Assembly: GCA_937923265.1 (NCBI GenBank)
Contig: CALAJY010000025.1
Span: 1-5,143, forward strand
DNA length: 5,143 nt
From: an uncultured Tissierellia bacterium
GTDB taxonomy: Bacteria > Bacillota > Clostridia > Tissierellales > Peptoniphilaceae
Direction of reading: 5' to 3'
Positions 1 through 5,143 of this stretch are shown here, piece after piece. How positions within the stretch are numbered: position 1 is the stretch's first letter; the number at the start of each line of letters is the position of its first letter. Both the position numbers and the translations under genes were made by a program. Under the pieces are notes generated by a model that did no database searches, was not told where the DNA came from, and saw only the letters and a list, made by a program, of their open reading frames with translations.

Positions 1-303
1 GAGGGGCTCCAGTGTTTTTGTAAGCTTCCCACGGACCTAACGACCGCGCAGGGGATTCGTCCGGAAGCAACCATGCGCGAATGGGCAAGACTGATGATGG
101 ATAATCGGGAGACGGGAAGTGGAGATTTTAGTGACCGCCTCCTGAGGATCTGTCGTCAATATCAGAGTCTGAAAAAACAAAAACTTTACGAGGCCATAGC
201 GCTGGCGGAGCAACGAATGCTGATGCCTGCCATGGTAATCTTTATAGCCATCCTGATTTTGGTCTTAGTGCCCCTTATGGCTGATGCCATGTTGGGATTA
301 TGA
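1..303 (+). CDS. Type II secretion F / TadC-like platform protein, C-terminal part (partial)
   Basis: The frame is open from the first base, so this is the last 100 residues of a longer protein. What is visible is a soluble helical stretch with a W-x-R-L...R-E-x-G-S-G motif (residues 27-42 of the fragment), then a charged helix (KKQKLYEAIALAEQRM), then a hydrophobic membrane segment (about residues 78-98, LMPAMVIFIAILILVLVPLM) ending four residues before the stop. In TadB/TadC proteins the last cytoplasmic helix of the T2SF domain likewise leads into a segment of the type KLLLPM...P near the C-terminus. The family forms the inner-membrane platform that couples the TadA ATPase to pilin assembly. 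Its place directly before an Flp pilin fits TadC better than TadB, but the fragment alone does not separate the two. The Flp gene follows after 9 bases, so the two are surely cotranscribed. Confidence is good for the family and moderate for the paralogue. Confidence 0.78.
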   Translation, partial: EGLQCFCKLPTDLTTAQGIRPEATMREWARLMMDNRETGSGDFSDRLLRICRQYQSLKKQKLYEAIALAEQRMLMPAMVIFIAILILVLVPLMADAMLGL

Positions 304-312
304 AAGGAGAAA
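303..312 (+). promoter_or_regulatory. Shine-Dalgarno site of the Flp1-like pilin gene
   Basis: AAAGGAGA begins on the last base of the preceding stop codon. The core AGGAG (305-309) lies 3 bases before the first ATG (313) and 6 bases before the second (316). The spacing therefore favours the second ATG, which would shorten the pilin by one methionine. It is the strongest site in a 9-base gap that is too short to hold a promoter. Confidence 0.7.
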
Positions 313-510
313 ATGATGAATGCACTTATGACAAGCTTTTGGAATCAAATCCGGACTGTCTTAAAGAGAAATCGAGGAGAGGTGAATATGGTGGCAATTG
401 TCTTAATCATTCTCGTGGTGATTGCCCTTATTGCCATTTTTAAAGATGGGTTGATTTCTCTCCTGAAGACGCTGTTTGAAAAGATCCAATCGGAAGCGTT
501 GAGCATATGA
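313..510 (+). CDS. Flp1-like type IVb pilin (major pilin subunit)
   Basis: This 65-residue protein has the layout of an Flp pilin: a basic leader (residues 1-22, ending KRNRG), one long hydrophobic helix (about residues 26-43, MVAIVLIILVVIALIAIF), then K-D and a short amphipathic tail ending SEALSI. The clostridial Flp1-like family has the same shape, with the conserved I-F-K-D end of the helix. A type IV prepilin peptidase would be expected to cut after Gly22 (NRG|EVN), leaving a 43-residue pilin that polymerises into the Tad fibre. The classical Glu at mature position +5 is absent (Val27) and a Glu stands at +1 instead. I believe this is common in this clostridial branch, but that is from memory. 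The start could be 313 or 316. The stop overlaps the next start by 4 bases. It sits between a TadC-like gene and TadE-like genes, the usual place in these loci. Confidence 0.85.
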   Translation: MMNALMTSFWNQIRTVLKRNRGEVNMVAIVLIILVVIALIAIFKDGLISLLKTLFEKIQSEALSI

Positions 511-968
511 TCCTCAAGCTTACCGAGGAAAGGGGAGCGGTGGAACTGGTGGAGGAAGCTTTCCTTTTGCCGGTCTGTTTTCTTCTCGTTTTGCTTTGCC
601 TGTTTCTCTCCCTCTTGCTCTGGGAAGCAAGCAGTAAAGAGGCAAAGATTCGGCAAATGGGGACACAGCCCACAGACCGACAAGCGGAAGCGAGGAGTCC
701 GGCAGGGCCCCCCCTGTTTTGGGAGGAGGTGACCTCCTCCCGGGAAGAGACGGGAAGCTTCTTTCATCGGGCCTCTTATGTCGAAAAAGCGAGTGTGGGT
801 TTGCCCTTCCCCTTCTTGGGAAAGAAAGCATTTTCTCTTCGGGAAAGCAGCAGTCTGTCGTTTCGAAGAACCAATCCTGCGAAACTTCGCTGGATTCTGC
901 GGATGATTCGAACCAGCGTAGAAAGGCTGGCGGGAAAAAAGGAAGAAACGGGAAAGGAGATACGATGA
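507..968 (+). CDS. Short TadE-like pseudopilin
   Basis: This is a 153-residue protein. The short leader MILKLTEERGA is followed by V-E-L-V-E-E-A-F-L-L-P and a strongly hydrophobic helix (about residues 18-38, rich in Leu, Phe and Val). TadE-family proteins begin G-x-x-T-V-E-A-A-L-V-L-P at the same place, so E16, A18 and P22 match the family pattern. The remaining 110 residues are polar and basic with no domain I recognise. TadE/TadF pseudopilins are processed by the prepilin peptidase and are needed in small amounts for Flp fibre assembly. For Glu16 to sit at mature +5, cleavage would have to follow Ala11 rather than Gly10. The start codon overlaps the flp1 stop (ATGA) and has only a weak GGAAG (492-496) 10 bases upstream, so translation probably depends on coupling to flp1, the abundant product. 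A C7 run and a strong hairpin lie in its middle. The part after residue 69 is the less certain half. Confidence 0.72.
   Translation: MILKLTEERGAVELVEEAFLLPVCFLLVLLCLFLSLLLWEASSKEAKIRQMGTQPTDRQAEARSPAGPPLFWEEVTSSREETGSFFHRASYVEKASVGLPFPFLGKKAFSLRESSSLSFRRTNPAKLRWILRMIRTSVERLAGKKEETGKEIR
693..697 (+). promoter_or_regulatory. Internal Shine-Dalgarno-like AGGAG inside the short TadE-like gene
   Basis: AGGAG falls inside codons 63-64 of the TadE-like gene. No ATG, GTG or TTG lies at a useful distance downstream, so it is unlikely to start a protein. It lies 9 bases before the GCCCCCC heptamer (707-713), close to the spacing at which an internal Shine-Dalgarno stimulates -1 frameshifting in dnaX. 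That role is inference. Confidence 0.3.
708..714 (+). repeat. C7 homopolymer tract in coding sequence
   Basis: Seven C in a row cover codons 68 and 69 (Pro-Pro) and the first base of codon 70 of the short TadE-like gene. A one-base slip would move translation into the -1 frame, which has no stop from 638 to the DUF5702 stop at 3809-3811. The +1 frame stops at once (TGA 730-732). The run is also a place where base-call errors or length variation between cells could occur. Confidence 0.9.
721..741 (+). repeat. Perfect 21-bp palindrome forming a GC-rich RNA hairpin
   Basis: The left arm GGGAGGAGG (721-729) pairs perfectly with the right arm CCTCCTCCC (733-741) around a TGA loop. U-G wobbles and one U-A pair (717-720 with 742-745) could lengthen the stem to 13 bp. 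It is entirely inside the TadE-like reading frame (W-E-E-V-T-S-S-R). The left arm and loop contain GGAGGTGA, which is fully complementary to the 3' end of bacterial 16S rRNA, so the stem hides an extended Shine-Dalgarno. It is not a typical intrinsic terminator, because GGGAAGAG rather than a T run follows. Confidence 0.85.
955..959 (+). promoter_or_regulatory. Shine-Dalgarno site of the DUF5702 gene
   Basis: AGGAG lies 5 bases before ATG 965, inside the last codons of the short TadE-like gene. It decides the start of the DUF5702 gene. The same frame is open for another 327 bases upstream, but the candidate starts there have no such site and the pseudopilin-like N-terminus begins only here. 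Confidence 0.85.
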
Positions 969-3811
969 GTGCTTTTATTAAAAAGCGGGAGGGGATGATT
1001 TCTCTGTTCTTGACAGGGATTCTTCTTCTTACTTTTTTTGCAAGTGGAAGCCTCATGGACCTTGCACAGTTGGAGCTTGGCAAAAGTGAAGCGAAATCCT
1101 CTCTGCAGTTGGCTTCTCACAGTCTTCTTTCCCATTTTGATCAGCAACTGGAAGACGAGTACGGGCTGTTTGCGGCAGCGAGCACAGAAATCCCTCGGGA
1201 GGAGATGGACGAGTATCTTCGGCTTCGATTATGGGGAGATGGGGAAGGAAACGGATTTTTACGATACCCACTGGAAAACTTCTCCGTGCGGGGAGAAGAG
1301 GGAGCGAGACTCAGCCGTCCCCAAGTCTTGGAAGCGCAGATTCGAGAGTTCATGAAAGTGAACGCACCCATGGCCCTGTTAAATCCTATTCTTGAAAAGT
1401 TATCGTTTTTTCAAAATATTCCCCATCTCTTAGATGTCGTAACGAGTAAGTTGGATTTCGAAGAGGCGTTGGAGGCTTGTCAATCCGGCCTGGATAACAT
1501 GAACCAATCTTTTGATGCGCTGAGCATACATCTTCAATCACTGCCGAATGGAAAGGGAGGGATGGAGGAAGAAAAGGGCCATCGGGGACTTTTCCCGGGA
1601 CTTCATTCCTTCCAGCACTATGCCGATTTATTACAAAACTCCTTAGCACAGATGACGGAGGAACAGAAGAAGGGCTTGTCGGAGCCCGAGCTTGCCAAGG
1701 CTTTTGCGGAGCATCGGGGACTCTATTTCACGGTGGAGAAGCTGCTTAAGAATCTGGTGAAACAAGCCGATACCATGAATGCCTCTTGGCAGGAGATGAC
1801 CCAAAAAATGGTCACTGCGAAAGAAAAGCAAAGCAGCTGGAAAAAAGCCATTGATCAGGGGAAGGATCCGGACCTCAAGCTTCGCTTTTCCGGAGATTAT
1901 TATGCAAGAGCAAATCAACTTCGCCTCCCCGACTTTCAAACGCTGGTTGAGGAAAGCCAAAAACTGGGAAGGATTGCGCGAGACTTTTTGTCCTCTTGGA
2001 AACAAGCACAGTTGAACGGAACGCCTCTCCATGAACTTCGCTATTCGCAGTGGAAAGAAGCACATGACCGGGGAAAAGATACCATTGTTTGGGGCAAGCT
2101 CGCTTCCGCCGGAAACCAAGAATATCTCTATAGCAAAGCGGCTTTGGATCGGCAAAGATTGCTCATGCAGCAATCGAACAAGAAGCGGTCCGGTCTTTGG
2201 GAATTCATACAAGCTTGGCATCAAAGAGCCCAGGCCATCCGCAGAGCCAAGGGACTGCAGAGCTATGGGGTAAAGATGCTTTCGGGAGACGCGGAGGAAT
2301 TTGGCTTGAGCCGGGACATGAACCGGCGCTTCGTCGCGGATGGGGCGGAAGAAAAAAGCACAGGTCTCGGTCCTCTTCCGGGGTTGGGATCCACACAGGA
2401 ACTGATTTCCTCTTTTAAGGGATACATGCAAAATTTGAAGGAAGAATTCCGTTCGATTCCCGGCTCTCTGGCTTCCGACCGTTGGCCCCTCTATCTCTAT
2501 TGGATGGGGATGTTCAGCGACCGGTCCGCCTTCATTTCCAAGGGGAAAGGTCAAGAGCGGTCTCTGTTGAGAAGGTCCCTGGTAAATCGTCCCTTATATG
2601 GGGGAGAGATGGAATACATCCTGTTTGGAAGAAATGACCTGGAGGAGAATTCCAAAGCCTGCGAGCATCGTATCGCGGCCCTTCGCTTCTGCACAAATCT
2701 CATTTATGCGTTCACTTCTCAGGAGCTTCATGCGCAGACACTGGGACCTGCCATGGCACTCGCCGGCTGGACCGGATTCGGGGTGCCATTGGTACAATCC
2801 GCCTTCCTTTTATTGCTCGTGGCCGGAGAAACCTATCTGGACATGGAGGATCTGTTTTCCAATCATCCACTTCCCTTGCTGAAAAGTGCATCGAGCTGGC
2901 GCTTTTCCCTCCGGGGAGTGGGAAAGCTGGTAAAGAGGGGAAGTGCCAACCTGTTTGATCGCTTGGAAGAGCTTTCAGATGACTCGGGAGAGGCCTTTCT
3001 GGAGGAGCTGGAGAGTCGTTTTGATCGGACGGGCGAGGCGATGGCGGAAGGCCTGTTAGACCGCCTTGCGCTACCGATTCTGCAGTGGTCTCAGGAGGAA
3101 CTTCTTTCCGGCCTTCCTCGGGAAGAAGCGCGAAAAAGCAGCTTTGAGCAGTTCATCAAAGAGTTGACTCCCCAATTTACAAGCCTTGGAGATCAGGAAG
3201 GCCTATCTGCGTTGGAGAAGCTTGGCCCGTCCCTGATTTCCCAAATCGGTGACTTGCAACAAGAGAAAAAAGAGCAGGGACTCAAAACCGAGCAGGTCAT
3301 AGAAAAATTAAAATCCGTGGTTCGGGCGCAGATGAAGCGTTGGAAAACGATGCTTCATCAAAAAAACATGAGAATCGTGCAAGGCTGGAAAAATCAGGTT
3401 CATAAGCTTCGGGGAAAAGGGGAGCAGGCCATCAAGAGAGGTTTGGACTCGCTTTTTCAAAAAATGAAGATGGATTTGGGACCTCAAGAACAGCTTCGCA
3501 GGCAGGGAAGTGGTCAGCTTTTTTGCATGGATTATTCCTCCTATCTCCGCCTGTTTTTACTTCTTCACAGTTGCACCGAGGCGGGAAAGAATGGCCTTCT
3601 TAGCAACACCGCTCGTTGCATTCAGATGAACCTGGGAGAAAACGACCTGACGCTTGCCCCAACCTCTTATCAGTGGAAGTTGACGAGTTCTTATCGCCCG
3701 CGTTTCTGGGGACGCCTCCCCGCCCTGTTTTCCGGAAACTCCGGAAAGGTGATGATCCACGTTTCCTGGGTGGAAGGATTTGGCTATCGTGGGACGGAGG
3801 GAGTTCGATGA
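965..3811 (+). CDS. DUF5702-type Tad-locus protein with pseudopilin-like anchor
   Basis: This is a 948-residue protein. Residues 1-10 are a basic leader (KKREG) and 11-30 a membrane helix. The stretch 31-71, with D-x-A...S-L-L...F-D-x-x-L-x-x-E-Y-G-L-F, is the typical opening of DUF5702 proteins. At about 120-137 is a segment of the I-x-E-F-M-K-x-x-A-P type. A long polar helical region follows to about 500. The rest matches what I know of the family: MEYILFG (549-555), a hydrophobic segment (607-621, after G-W-T-G), then ETYLDMEDL and PLPLLKS (to 641), a charged helical insert (about 760-840), and DYSSYLRLFLLL (856-867) before a beta-like C-terminus. The function of the family is unknown. Its neighbours and TadG/TadE-like N-terminus suggest a large minor component exposed outside the membrane. 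The start at 965 is chosen for its Shine-Dalgarno and its ATGA overlap. It is very likely cotranslated with both TadE-like neighbours. Confidence 0.88.
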   Translation: MSAFIKKREGMISLFLTGILLLTFFASGSLMDLAQLELGKSEAKSSLQLASHSLLSHFDQQLEDEYGLFAAASTEIPREEMDEYLRLRLWGDGEGNGFLRYPLENFSVRGEEGARLSRPQVLEAQIREFMKVNAPMALLNPILEKLSFFQNIPHLLDVVTSKLDFEEALEACQSGLDNMNQSFDALSIHLQSLPNGKGGMEEEKGHRGLFPGLHSFQHYADLLQNSLAQMTEEQKKGLSEPELAKAFAEHRGLYFTVEKLLKNLVKQADTMNASWQEMTQKMVTAKEKQSSWKKAIDQGKDPDLKLRFSGDYYARANQLRLPDFQTLVEESQKLGRIARDFLSSWKQAQLNGTPLHELRYSQWKEAHDRGKDTIVWGKLASAGNQEYLYSKAALDRQRLLMQQSNKKRSGLWEFIQAWHQRAQAIRRAKGLQSYGVKMLSGDAEEFGLSRDMNRRFVADGAEEKSTGLGPLPGLGSTQELISSFKGYMQNLKEEFRSIPGSLASDRWPLYLYWMGMFSDRSAFISKGKGQERSLLRRSLVNRPLYGGEMEYILFGRNDLEENSKACEHRIAALRFCTNLIYAFTSQELHAQTLGPAMALAGWTGFGVPLVQSAFLLLLVAGETYLDMEDLFSNHPLPLLKSASSWRFSLRGVGKLVKRGSANLFDRLEELSDDSGEAFLEELESRFDRTGEAMAEGLLDRLALPILQWSQEELLSGLPREEARKSSFEQFIKELTPQFTSLGDQEGLSALEKLGPSLISQIGDLQQEKKEQGLKTEQVIEKLKSVVRAQMKRWKTMLHQKNMRIVQGWKNQVHKLRGKGEQAIKRGLDSLFQKMKMDLGPQEQLRRQGSGQLFCMDYSSYLRLFLLLHSCTEAGKNGLLSNTARCIQMNLGENDLTLAPTSYQWKLTSSYRPRFWGRLPALFSGNSGKVMIHVSWVEGFGYRGTEGVR
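3796..3800 (+). promoter_or_regulatory. Shine-Dalgarno site of the long TadE-like gene
   Basis: GGAGG lies 7 bases before ATG 3808, within the last codons of the DUF5702 gene. It fixes the start at 3808 although the frame is open further upstream (from at least 3616), and it gives the protein the expected short leader before its membrane helix. Confidence 0.85.
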
Positions 3812-4836
3812 GGAATGAAAAGGAGCAGGCTTCGTTAACGGTTGAGGCGGCTCTCGCCCTGTCCTGTTTTCTTTTGGCCTTTTTTAGCTGGATACTTCTC
3901 TTTGGCGAAATTCGATGGGAAGGAAAGACGCACCATGGTCTGGATCAAACGGCCCTGCACTTGGCGGACCTCCTTTCTGCCAAAGATGCCCTTCTTCCCG
4001 AAGAAATACGGGATCAGAAGATTCCGGGAAAGTGGACAAAGGAAGAGGGCACCGCTATAAACCGAATTCTCAACCAGTTATCCGGTAATTTCTTTCTGGA
4101 CGCTTGGGCAAACCGAACTTTTCGAACCTTTATGGCGGCAAGGGAGCCGGGAGAAAACTCTCTTGAGAATTCTCGTCTTCATTGTTTTTGTCAGGGGAAG
4201 ACCCTCTACCTGCAGTTGGACTATCAACGGGAATTACCGGGCCTTCTTCGTTTCCTTGGACCCATTCAGGTGCGACAGATTTCTCCCTTGCGTATCTGGT
4301 TGGGAAAGGCAACGAAAACAAGGGATAAGGAAGAGGAGAAAGAAGCGGGAAGAAGCCTCTGGGATCTTCCCCCTTTTCAGCGAGGAAGAGCGTTTCTGGA
4401 AAGAAGAAGAAAGGAATTACCCGGAGAGATTTTGAAACCGGGCAAGGGGTTCGATTGGGAAGACGGAGGAAAGCTGTGGCAAATTTCTTCCTGGAATCTC
4501 TTTTCTCCCACGTATTCCTCTTGCCTTGGCGACCAAAGCCGGGCTTCCTCCTACCAATTGAAAGAAGAAGCGGTTCGAAGAGAATTGGAAAAAAAAGCGA
4601 AGAAGGCCTTGGAGCAGCAGAAAAATTACCGGGAGCTGGAGACCAAAGAAGGAAAAATGATAAGGACACAGGGGAAATCGCTGGGGCTTTTCGTCATCTT
4701 TCCCGAGGAAGCAAAGATTTTTGCCCCACAGCTCATGCGACTACGGCAGCAATTATCGGAGCAGCTGGGAATTGAACTTCATTTTATTTTTGAAGAGAAG
4801 GCCCTGGGAAAGAAAGCACCGGGAGGGGAAGGATGA
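3808..4836 (+). CDS. Long TadE-like pseudopilin with extra C-terminal domain
   Basis: This is a 342-residue protein. Residues 2-8 are a polar leader. S-L-T-V-E-A-A-L-A-L (9-18) then opens a hydrophobic helix to about residue 32, the classic TadE pattern with Glu13 at +5 if cleavage follows Ala8. The usual Gly at -1 is Ala here. Residues 33-168 form a pilin-like body ending in Q-V-R-Q-I-S-P-L-R-I-W-L-G (154-166), a motif that resembles the R-x-R-A-W-T-G ending of clostridial TadE-like proteins. A charged linker (169-183, rich in Lys and Glu) leads to a second domain (about 190-335): G193, E198, F215-D216, D219, W224-Q-I-S-S, T235-Y236, a Lys/Glu helix (244-283), I285-R286, L-F-V-I-F-P (294-299) and a final G-I-E-L-H-F strand. 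I cannot assign this domain with certainty; see the findings. The gene overlaps both neighbours by ATGA. An A8 run lies at 4589-4596. Confidence 0.8.
   Translation: MRNEKEQASLTVEAALALSCFLLAFFSWILLFGEIRWEGKTHHGLDQTALHLADLLSAKDALLPEEIRDQKIPGKWTKEEGTAINRILNQLSGNFFLDAWANRTFRTFMAAREPGENSLENSRLHCFCQGKTLYLQLDYQRELPGLLRFLGPIQVRQISPLRIWLGKATKTRDKEEEKEAGRSLWDLPPFQRGRAFLERRRKELPGEILKPGKGFDWEDGGKLWQISSWNLFSPTYSSCLGDQSRASSYQLKEEAVRRELEKKAKKALEQQKNYRELETKEGKMIRTQGKSLGLFVIFPEEAKIFAPQLMRLRQQLSEQLGIELHFIFEEKALGKKAPGGEG
4822..4826 (+). promoter_or_regulatory. Shine-Dalgarno site of the last gene
   Basis: GGAGG lies 6 bases before ATG 4833 and 9 before ATG 4836, so both tandem starts are possible. The first gives the same ATGA overlap with the previous stop as the three junctions upstream, so it is preferred. 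Confidence 0.75.
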
Positions 4837-5143
4837 TGGCGAAGGACAAGCACGCTAGGCAAAAACTCAGACGGAATCTTCGACGAATTCAAAACTCTTT
4901 CTACAAATGGATTCCTGTATTTATAATTCTCCTATTCGGTCTTTGCTTTTGGCAAGCGGTGCATGGTAAAGAAGAGGCCAAAGCGAGAGCGCTTCAAAGG
5001 AAAGAACACCTGGAGATTCTGCTGGAAAACGGCTATTACCGGGAGATCTTGCAGTATTTCCGTAAAACGGGGGAGGCAAGAACCCCGGAGGAAAAAGCAA
5101 TGCGTTTTAAATGTCTTCTGGCCTTAAAGCGGGAGAAAGAAGC
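4833..5143 (+). CDS. Membrane-anchored helical protein of unknown function (partial, N-terminal part)
   Basis: The frame is open from ATG 4833 to the right edge: 103 complete codons and two bases, with no stop. Residues 3-25 are very basic (12 Lys or Arg), then one membrane helix (about 26-43, WIPVFIILLFGLCFW), then a polar helical region. The positive-inside rule predicts a cytoplasmic N-terminus with the rest outside. Residues 58-78 (E-x-L-E-I-L-L-E-N-G-Y-Y-R-E-I-L-Q-Y-F) and 85-102 look like an antiparallel helix pair such as those in TPR-type repeats, but one pair is not enough to call a TPR. I do not recognise the family. It does not show the TadE or Flp N-terminal pattern, so it is probably not a pilin but an accessory factor of the same operon. 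The gene is coupled to its upstream neighbour by an ATGA overlap. Confidence 0.75.
   Translation, partial: MMAKDKHARQKLRRNLRRIQNSFYKWIPVFIILLFGLCFWQAVHGKEEAKARALQRKEHLEILLENGYYREILQYFRKTGEARTPEEKAMRFKCLLALKREKE

Noticed and set aside
638..964. Open frame upstream of ATG 965, in frame with the DUF5702 gene, as a possible N-terminal extension
   Set aside because: It overlaps the short TadE-like gene, the only start that opens a long frame is a TTG at 719 without a suitable ribosome site, and the DUF5702-type N-terminus with its own AGGAG begins at 965. It is kept only as a frameshift hypothesis.
520..1083. 187-codon open frame on the - strand across the short TadE-like gene
   Set aside because: It is opposite two supported genes, rich in Pro, Arg and Ser as expected from reading G- and purine-rich coding sequence backwards, and has no leader or domain.
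1643..2554. 303-codon open frame on the - strand inside the DUF5702 gene
   Set aside because: It lies wholly opposite a well-supported gene. Its translation has no recognisable domain or membrane pattern, and every other gene here is on the + strand. It is best explained as a shadow of the codon use of the + strand.
3361..3367. A AAA AAC, a textbook -1 slippery heptamer, in the DUF5702 gene
   Set aside because: The -1 frame stops within about 15 codons and no strong hairpin or internal Shine-Dalgarno is placed around it; a chance product of Lys/Gln/Asn codons.
3728..3747. Small tandem and inverted repeat around TTTCCGGAAA and TCCGGAAAG near the end of the DUF5702 gene
   Set aside because: Two imperfect 9-base units that simply encode S-G-N-S-G-K; no sign of a terminator, since coding continues and no T run follows.
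3616..3807. Upstream extension of the long TadE-like gene from ATG 3616
   Set aside because: It overlaps conserved C-terminal coding sequence of the DUF5702 gene and would put 64 unrelated residues before the pilin leader. ATG 3808 has GGAGG at 7 bases and the ATGA overlap.
4165..4174. Short palindrome GAGAATTCTC in the long TadE-like gene
   Set aside because: Only 10 bp, within coding sequence, with no loop room for a useful hairpin; expected by chance in a window this size.
1..5143. Promoters, intrinsic terminators, RNA genes, CRISPR arrays, insertion sequences and attachment sites
   Set aside because: None found. The genes abut or overlap throughout, no hairpin is followed by a T run, and there are no spaced repeats or transposase-like frames.

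Overview
The window is one strand of a tightly packed operon for a Tad (tight adherence, type IVb) pilus or Tad-like secretion apparatus of the kind found in Clostridia. The best guess at the host is a Lachnospiraceae-like Bacillota bacterium. This rests on the strong AGGAG-type Shine-Dalgarno sites, roughly half G+C, the Flp1-like pilin, and above all the long DUF5702-type protein, a family I know mainly from Lachnospiraceae Tad loci. The genus cannot be told from the sequence.

Layout, all on the + strand: (1) 1-303, the last 100 residues of a type II secretion F / TadC-like inner-membrane platform protein, cut by the left edge. (2) 313-510, a 65-residue Flp1-like major pilin. (3) 507-968, a short TadE-like pseudopilin. 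(4) 965-3811, a 948-residue DUF5702-type protein with an N-terminal pseudopilin-like anchor. (5) 3808-4836, a 342-residue TadE-like protein with a second, separate C-terminal domain. (6) 4833 to the right edge, the start of a membrane-anchored helical protein of unknown function, cut at 103 codons. There is no intergenic gap longer than 9 bases, and no promoter, terminator, RNA gene, mobile element or CRISPR array was seen. The operon promoter, ATPase and prepilin peptidase must lie outside the window.

The genes plausibly work together as follows. The TadC-like protein is part of the membrane platform. Flp1 is the fibre subunit. The two TadE-like proteins and the DUF5702 protein are low-abundance pseudopilin-type components that prime, tip or anchor the fibre. 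All four junctions from flp1 onward are 4-base ATGA overlaps, so translation is probably coupled to hold the stoichiometry.

Two places deserve a second look. In the short TadE-like gene, a C7 run sits between an upstream AGGAG and a very stable 9-bp hairpin. The -1 frame there is open all the way into the DUF5702 gene, which is the layout of a programmed -1 frameshift. Second, the C-terminal half of the long TadE-like protein has a residue pattern that recalls PD-(D/E)XK nuclease toxin domains of contact-dependent inhibition systems, but with the catalytic lysine position apparently lost. Both are hypotheses from reading the sequence, not established facts.
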